Positions 56,301 to 64,000 of a stretch of 64,000 nucleotides of DNA are shown here, piece after piece (position 1 is the first letter of the stretch; the number at the start of each line of letters is the position of its first letter). Position numbers and translations under genes: made by a program. This DNA comes from Lepisosteus oculatus (taxonomy: Eukaryota; Chordata; Actinopteri; Semionotiformes; Lepisosteidae). Under the pieces are notes generated by a model. It made no database searches, was not told where the DNA came from, and was given only the letters and a program-made list of their open reading frames with translations. The DNA lies in NCBI RefSeq assembly GCF_040954835.1, contig NC_090709.1:41114490-41178489 (forward strand), written 5' to 3'.

Positions 56301-59300
56301 ATGTCTGTGATTACACTGGGATCTATTCACAGTGATGTTCAGTGACTACGATGGGATCTATTCGCTGTGCTGGTCTGTGATTACACTGGGATCTATTTGC
56401 TGTGCTGGTCTGTGACTACACTGGGATCTCTTTTTGCTGTTCTGGTCTGTGACTACACTGGGATCTATTTGCTGTGCTGGTCTGTGACTACACTGGGATC
56501 TATTTGCTGTGCTGGTCTGTGACTACACTGGGATCTACTCACTGTGCTGGTCTGTGACTGCACTGTGATCTACTCACTGGGCTGGTCTGTGACTGCACTG
56601 GGATCTCTTTTTGCTGTTCTGGTCTGTGGCTATACTACAATCTATTTGCTGTCCATGTCTGTGATTACACTGGGATCTATTCACAGTGATGTTCAGTGAC
56701 TACGATGGGATCTATTCAAGGTGATGTTCAGTGACTGCACTGTGATCTACTCACTGTGCTGGTCTGTGTCTGCACTGTGATCTATTTGCTGTGCTGGTCT
56801 GTGTCTGCACTGTGATCTACTCACTGGGCTGGACTGTGTCTGCACTGTGATCTACTCACTGGGCTGGTCTGTGACTGCACTGGGATCTACTCACTGGGCT
56901 GCTCTGTGACTGCACTGGGATCTACTCACTGGGCTGCTCTGTGACTGCACTGGGATCTATTTGCTGTGCTGGTATGTGGCTACACTGTGATCTATTTGCT
57001 GTTCTGGTCTGTAACTGCACTGGGATCTATTTGCTGTGCTGATCTGTGGCTATACTACGATCTATTTGCTGTCCATGTCTGTGATTACACTGGGATCTAT
57101 TCACAGTGATGTTCAGTGACTACGATGGGATCTATTCAAGGTGATGTTCAGTGACTGCACTGTGATCTACTCACTGTGCTGGTCTGAGACTGCACTGTGA
57201 TCTATTTGCTGTGCTGGTCTGTGTCTGCACTGTGATCTACTCACTGGGCTGGACTGTGTCTGCACTGTGATCTACTCACTGGGCTGCTCTGTGACTGCAC
57301 TGGGATCTACTCACTGGGCTGCTCTGTGACTGCACTGGGATCTACTCACTGGGCTGCTCTGTGACTGCACTGGGATCTACTCACTGGGCTGCTCTGTGAC
57401 TGCACTGTGATCTCTTTTTGCTGTTCTGGTCTGTGACTACACTGTGATCTATTTGCTGTTCTGTTCTGTGACTGCACTGGGATCTATTTGCTGTGCTGAT
57501 CTGTGGCTATACTACGATCTATTTGCTATCCATGTCTGTGATTACACTGGGATCTATTCACAGTGATGTTCAGTGACTACGATGGGATCTATTCGCTGTG
57601 CTGGTCTGTGATTACACTGGGATCTATTTGCTGTGCTGGTCTGTGACTACACTGGGATCTCTTTTTGCTGTTCTGGTCTGTGACTGCACTGGGATCTATT
57701 TGCTGTGCTGGTCTGTGACTACACTGGGATCTATTTGCTGTGCTGGTCTGTGACTACACTGGGATCTACTCACTGTGCTGGTCTGTGACTGCACTGTGAT
57801 CTACTCACTGGGCTGGTCTGTGACTGCACTGGGATCTCTTTTTGCTGTTCTGGTCTGTGGCTATACTACAATCTATTTGCTGTCCATGTCTGTGATTACA
57901 CTGGGATCTATTCACAGTGATGTTCAGTGACTACGATGGGATCTATTCAAGGTGATGTTCAGTGACTGCACTGTGATCTACTCACTGTGCTGGTCTGTGT
58001 CTGCACTGTGATCTATTTGCTGTGCTGGTCTGTGTCTGCACTGTGATCTACTCACTGGGCTGGACTGTGTCTGCACTGTGATCTACTCACTGGGCTGGTC
58101 TGTGACTGCACTGGGATCTACTCACTGGGCTGCTCTGTGACTGCACTGGGATCTGTTTGCTGTGCTGGTCTATGACTACACTGTGATCTATTTGCTGTTC
58201 TGTTCTGTGATTGCACTGGGATCTATTTGCTGTGCTGATCTGTGGCTATACTCCGATCTATTTGCTGTCCATGTCTGTGATTACACTGGGATCTATTCAC
58301 AGTGATGTTCAGTGACTACGATGGGATCTATTCACAGTGATGTTCATTGACTGCACTGTGATCTACTCACTGTGCTGGTCTGTGGCTGCACTGTGATCTA
58401 TTCGCTGTGCTGGTCTGTGACTGCACTGTGATATTACTCACTGGGCTGGTCTGTGACTGCACTGGGATCTCTTTTTGCTGTGCTGGTCTTTGACTACTCT
58501 GGGATCTATTCGCTGTGCTGGTCTGTGACTGCACTGGGATCTCTTTTTGCTGTGCTGGTCTGTGACTACTCTGGGATCTACTCGCTCTGCTGGTCTGTGA
58601 CTGCTCTGGGATCTACTCCCTCTGCTGGTCTGTGACTGCTCTGGGATCTATTTGCTGTGCTGGTCTGTGTCTGCACTGTGATCTACTCACTGGGCTGGTC
58701 TGTGTCTGCACTGTGATCTACTCACTGGGCTGGTCTGTGACTGCACTGGGATCTACTCACTGGGCTGGTCTGTGACTGCACTGGGATCTCTTTTTGCTGT
58801 TCTGGTCTGTGGCTATACTACGATCTATTTGCTATCCATGTCTGTGATTACGCTGGGATCTATTCACGGTGATGTTCAGTGACTACGCTGGGATCTATTT
58901 GGTGTGGTGGTCTGTGATTACACTGGGATCTATTCGCTGTGCTGGTCTGTGACTACACTGGGATCTACTCGCTGTGCTGGTCTGTGACTACTCTGGGATC
59001 TACTCGCTGTGCTGATCTGTGACCACACTGGAATCTATTGGCTGTCCTGGTCTGTGACTACTCTGGGATCTACTCACTGTCTTGGTCTGTGACTGCACTG
59101 GGATCTATTTACTCTGTTGGTCTGTGACTGTACTGGGATCTACTCACTGTGCTGGTCTGTGACTGCACTGGGATCTATTCACTGTGCTTGTCTGTGACTG
59201 CACTGTGATCTCTTTTTGCTGTGCTGATCTGTGGCTATACTACGATCAATTTGCTGTGCATGTCTGTGATTACGCTGGGATCTACTTGCTGTGCAGGTCT

Positions 59301-62300
59301 GTGACTGCACTGTGATCTACTCACTGGGCTGGTCTGTGACTGCACTGTGATCTACTCACTGGGCTGGTCTGTGACTGCACTGTGATCTATTTGCTGTGCA
59401 TGTTTGTGATGACGCTGGGATCTATTCACGGTGATGTTCAGTGACTACGATGGGATCTATTCGCTGTGCAGGTCTGTGACTACACTGGGATCTACTCACT
59501 GTGCTGGTCTGTGACTGCTCTGGGATCTACTCGCTGTGCTGGTCTGTGACTGCTCTGGGATCTACTCGCTGTGCTGGTCTGTGACTGCTCTGGGATCTAC
59601 TCGCTGTGCTGGTCTGTGACTGCACTGATCTACTCGCTGTGCTGGTCTGTGACTGCACTGTGATCTGTTCACCGTGGTGGTCTGTGATTACTCTGGGATC
59701 TACTTGCTGTGCTGGTCTGTGACTGCGCTGGGATCTATTCACTGTGCTTGTCTGTGACTGCACTGTGATCTCTTTTTGCTGTGCTGATCTGTGGCTATAC
59801 TACGATCAATTTGCTGTGCATGTCTGTGATTACGCTGGGATCTACTTGCTGTGCAGGTCTGTGACTATTCTGGGATCTACTCACTGTGCTGGTCTGTGAC
59901 TGCACTGTGATCTACTCACTGGGCTGGTCTGTGACTGCTCTGGGATCTACTCACTGTGCTGGTCTGTGACTGCTCTGGGATCTACTCGCTGTGCTGGTCT
60001 GTTAGTGCACTGGGATCTACTCGCTGTGCTGGTCTGTGACTACTCTGGGATCTACTCGCTGTGCTGATCTGTGACCACACTGGAATCTATTGGCTGTCCT
60101 GGTCTGTGACTACTCTGGGATCTACTCACTGTCTTGGTCTGTGACTGCACTGGGATCTATTTACTCTGTTGGTCTGTGACTGTACTGGGATCTACTCACT
60201 GTGCTGGTCTGTGACTGCACTGGGATCTATTCACTGTGCTTGTCTGTGACTGCACTGTGATCTCTTTTTGCTGTGCTGATCTGTGGCTATACTACGATCA
60301 ATTTGCTGTGCATGTCTGTGATTACGCTGGGATCTACTTGCTGTGCAGGTCTGTGACTGCACTGTGATCTACTCACTGGGCTGGTCTGTGACTGCACTGT
60401 GATCTACTCACTGGGCTGGTCTGTGACTGCACTGTGATCTATTTGCTGTGCATGTTTGTGATGACGCTGGGATCTATTCACGGTGATGTTCAGTGACTAC
60501 GATGGGATCTATTCGCTGTGCAGGTCTGTGACTACACTGGGATCTACTCACTGTGCTGGTCTGTGACTGCTCTGGGATCTACTCACTGTGCTGGTCTGTG
60601 ACTGCTCTGGGATCTACTCGCTGTGCTGGTCTGTGACTGCTCTGGGATCTACTCGCTGTGCTGGTCTGTGACTGCTCTGGGATCTACTCGCTGTGCTGGT
60701 CTGTGACTGCTCTGGGATCTACTCGCTGTGCTGGTCTGTGACTGCACTGTGATCTGTTCACCGTGGTGGTCTGTGATTACTCTGGGATCTACTCACTGTG
60801 CTGGTCTGTGACTGCACTGGGATCTATTCACTGTGCTTGTCTGTGACTGCACTGTGATCTCTTTTTGCTGTGCTGATCTGTGGCTATACTACGATCAATT
60901 TGCTGTGCATGTCTGTGATTACGCTGGGATCTACTTGCTGTGCAGGTCTGTGACTGCACTGTGATCTACTCACTGGGCTGGTCTGTGACTGCACTGTGAT
61001 CTACTCACTGGGCTGGTCTGTGACTGCACTGTGATCTATTTGCTGTGCATGTTTGTGATGACGCTGGGATCTATTCACGGTGATGTTCAGTGACTACGCT
61101 GGGATCTATTTGGTGTGCTGGTCTGTGATTACACTGGGATCTATTCGCTGTGCTGGTCTGTGACTACACTGGGATCTATTCGCTGTGCTGGTCTGTTAGT
61201 GCACTGGGATCTACTCGCTGTGCTGGTCTGTGACTACTCTGGGATCTACTCGCTGTGCTGATCTGTGACCACACTGGAATCTATTGGCTGTCCTGGTCTG
61301 TGACTACTCTGGGATCTACTCACTGTCTTGGTCTGTGACTGCACTGGGATCTATTTACTCTGTTGGTCTGTGACTGTACTGGGATCTACTCACTGTGCTG
61401 GTCTGTGACTGCACTGGGATCTATTCACTGTGCTTGTCTGTGACTGCACTGTGATCTCTTTTTGCTGTGCTGATCTGTGGCTATACTACGATCAATTTGC
61501 TGTGCATGTCTGTGATTACGCTGGGATCTACTTGCTGTGCAGGTCTGTGACTGCACTGTGATCTACTCACTGGGCTGGTCTGTGACTGCACTGTGATCTA
61601 CTCACTGGGCTGGTCTGTGACTGCACTGTGATCTATTTGCTGTGCATGTTTGTGATGACGCTGGGATCTATTCACGGTGATGTTCAGTGACTACGATGGG
61701 ATCTATTCGCTGTGCAGGTCTGTGACTACACTGGGATCTACTCACTGTGCTGGTCTGTGACTGCTCTGGGATCTACTCGCTGTGCTGGTCTGTGACTGCT
61801 CTGGGATCTACTCGCTGTGCTGGTCTGTGACTGCTCTGGGATCTACTCGCTGTGCTGGTCTGTGACTGCACTGATCTACTCGCTGTGCTGGTCTGTGACT
61901 GCACTGTGATCTGTTCACCGTGGTGGTCTGTGATTACTCTGGGATCTACTTGCTGTGCTGGTCTGTGACTGCACTGGGATCTATTCACTGTGCTTGTCTG
62001 TGACTGCACTGTGATCTCTTTTTGCTGTGCTGATCTGTGGCTATACTACAATCAATTTGCTGTGCATGTCTGTGATTACGCTGGGATCTACTTGCTGTGC
62101 AGGTCTGTGACTATTCTGGGATCTACTCACTGTGCTGGTCTGTGACTGCACTGTGATCTACTCACTGGGCTGGTCTGTGACTGCTCTGGGATCTACTCGC
62201 TGTGCTGGTCTGTGACTGCACTGTGATCTACTCACTGGGCTGGTCTGTGACTGCACTGTGATCTACTCACTGGGCTGGTCTGTGACTGCACTGTGATCTA

Positions 62301-64000
62301 TTTGCTGTGCTGGTCTGTGACTACACTGGGATCTACTCACTGTGCTGGTCTGTGACTGCTCTGGGATCTACTCACTGTGCTGGTCTGTGACTGCTCTGGG
62401 ATCTACTCGCTGTGCTGGTCTGTGACTGCTCTGGGATCTACTCGCTGTGCTGGTCTGTGACTGCTCTGGGATCTACTCGCTGTGCTGGTCTGTGACTGCT
62501 CTGGGATCTACTCGCTGTGCTGGTCTGTGACTGCTCTGGGATCTACTCGCTGTGCTGGTCTGTGACTGCTCTGGGATCTACTCGCTGTGCTGGTCTGTGA
62601 CTGCTCTGGGATCTACTCGCTGTGCTGGTCTGTGACTGCTCTGGGATCTACTCGCTGTGCTGGTCTGTGACTGCTCTGGGATCTACTCGCTGTGCTGGTC
62701 TGTGACTGCTCTGGGATCTACTCGCTGTGCTGGTCTGTGACTGCTCTGGGATCTACTCGCTGTGCTGGTCTGTGACTGCTCTGGGATCTACTCGCTGTGC
62801 TGGTCTGTGACTGCACTGGGATCTATTCACTGTGCTTGTCTGTGACTGCACTGTGATCTCTTTTTGCTGTGCTGATCTGTGGCTATACTACAATCAATTT
62901 GCTGTGCATGTCTGTGATTACGCTGGGATCTACTTGCTGTGCAGGTCTGTGACTATTCTGGGATCTACTCACTGTGCTGGTCTGTGACTGCACTGTGATC
63001 TACTCACTGGACTGGTCTGTGACTGCTCTGGGATCTACTCGCTGTGCTGGTCTGTGACTGCTCTGGGATCTACTCGCTGTGCTGGTCTGTGACTGCACTG
63101 TGATCTGTTCACCGTGGTGGTCTGTGATTACTCTGGGATCTACTTGCTGTGCTGGTCTGTGACTGCACTGGGATCTATTCACTGTGCTTGTCTGTGACTG
63201 CACTGTGATCTCTTTTTGCTGTGCTGATCTGTGGCTATACTACGATCAATTTGCTGTGCATGTCTGTGATTACGCTGGGATCTACTTGCTGTGCAGGTCT
63301 GTGACTGCACTGTGATCTACTCACTGGGCTGGTCTGTGACTGCACTGTGATCTACTCACTGGGCTGGTCTGTGACTGCACTGTGATCTATTTGCTGTGCA
63401 TGTTTGTGATGACGCTGGGATCTATTCACGGTGATGTTCAGTGACTACGATGGGATCTATTCGCTGTGCAGGTCTGTGACTACACTGGGATCTACTCACT
63501 GTGCTGGTCTGTGACTGCTCTGGGATCTACTCGCTGTGCTGGTCTGTGACTGCTCTGGGATCTACTCGCTGTGCTGGTCTGTGACTGCTCTGGGATCTAC
63601 TCGCTGTGCTGGTCTGTGACTGCACTGATCTACTCGCTGTGCTGGTCTGTGACTGCACTGTGATCTGTTCACCGTGGTGGTCTGTGATTACTCTGGGATC
63701 TACTTGCTGTGCTGGTCTGTGACTGCACTGGGATCTATTCACTGTGCTTGTCTGTGACTGCACTGTGATCTCTTTTTGCTGTGCTGATCTGTGGCTATAC
63801 TACAATCAATTTGCTGTGCATGTCTGTGATTACGCTGGGATCTACTTGCTGTGCAGGTCTGTGACTATTCTGGGATCTACTCACTGTGCTGGTCTGTGAC
63901 TGCACTGTGATCTACTCACTGGGCTGGTCTGTGACTGCTCTGGGATCTACTCGCTGTGCTGGTCTGTGACTGCACTGTGATCTACTCGCTGTGCTGGTCT
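53331..64000. repeat. 35-bp satellite with higher-order structure, continues past window
   Basis: About 300 monomers of gggatctactcactgtgctg + gtctgtgactgcact, 10.7 kb, reaching the window end. Monomers differ at fixed points (tactcactg, tatttgctg, tattcgctg, ctttttgctg; gctggtc, gatgttca). Larger blocks repeat: the block with actacgatcaatttgctgtg recurs at about 59239, 59802, 60291, 60888, 61487, 62050, 62890, 63240 and 63801, and an earlier one with ctgtaactgcactgg at 53501, 54091, 54582, 55218 and 55703. Block lengths are mostly 490-600 bp. The right half (from about 58.4 kb) uses a different block from the left half. Confidence 0.95.

Overview
The window is vertebrate nuclear DNA, most likely from a ray-finned fish. 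Genes are split into short exons with GT/AG introns. Class I genes are linked to two genes of the mammalian MHC class III region (C6orf47 and the SNHG32 snoRNA host). The DNA is full of tRNA-derived SINEs, LINE 3' ends and VNTRs. Teleosts usually have class I and class III apart, so a non-teleost such as a gar or bowfin is my guess. That guess is inference, not proof.

Layout. Positions 1-3.4 kb hold the 5' end of one MHC class I gene (minus strand): a leader exon, an intron full of minisatellites, and the first 40 bases of the alpha-1 exon, cut by the window edge. 3.5-15.3 kb is mostly repeats, but holds one well-formed phase 1-1 exon of an unrecognised Cys-rich protein at 10.0-10.3 kb (minus). 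15.5-22.4 kb is a complete seven-exon MHC class I gene (minus, 359 codons plus stop). It has lost most residues that anchor peptide termini, so it looks non-classical. 24.7-28.2 kb is a 5'-TOP snoRNA host gene (plus) recognised as SNHG32: it carries SNORD48 and, unusually, two copies of SNORD52. 31.3-35.5 kb is a CpG-rich promoter and leader region followed by the single-exon coding sequence of a C6orf47 homologue (plus). 42.1-47.1 kb is a five-exon gene (plus) for a small secreted protein with two C-type lectin-like domains joined by a Thr/Pro/Glu linker. 49.7-50.5 kb is a CpG island with a ZNF143/Staf-type motif. The last 13.5 kb is two adjoining satellite arrays, of about 72 bp and 35 bp units, the second running off the window.

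How it fits together. This is an MHC segment: antigen-presentation-type class I genes, class III housekeeping genes and a lectin-domain gene lie within 50 kb. Homologous minisatellites sit in intron 1 of both class I genes, which supports duplication of one gene from the other. At least half of the DNA is tandem repeat. Several arrays can be traced to one LINE 3' coding end or one SINE 3' end that expanded locally. Many long open frames on both strands are by-products of repeat units of 42, 48 or 51 bp (multiples of three) and are not genes. Exon limits were read by eye from splice motifs and reading phase. No alignment or expression data were available.
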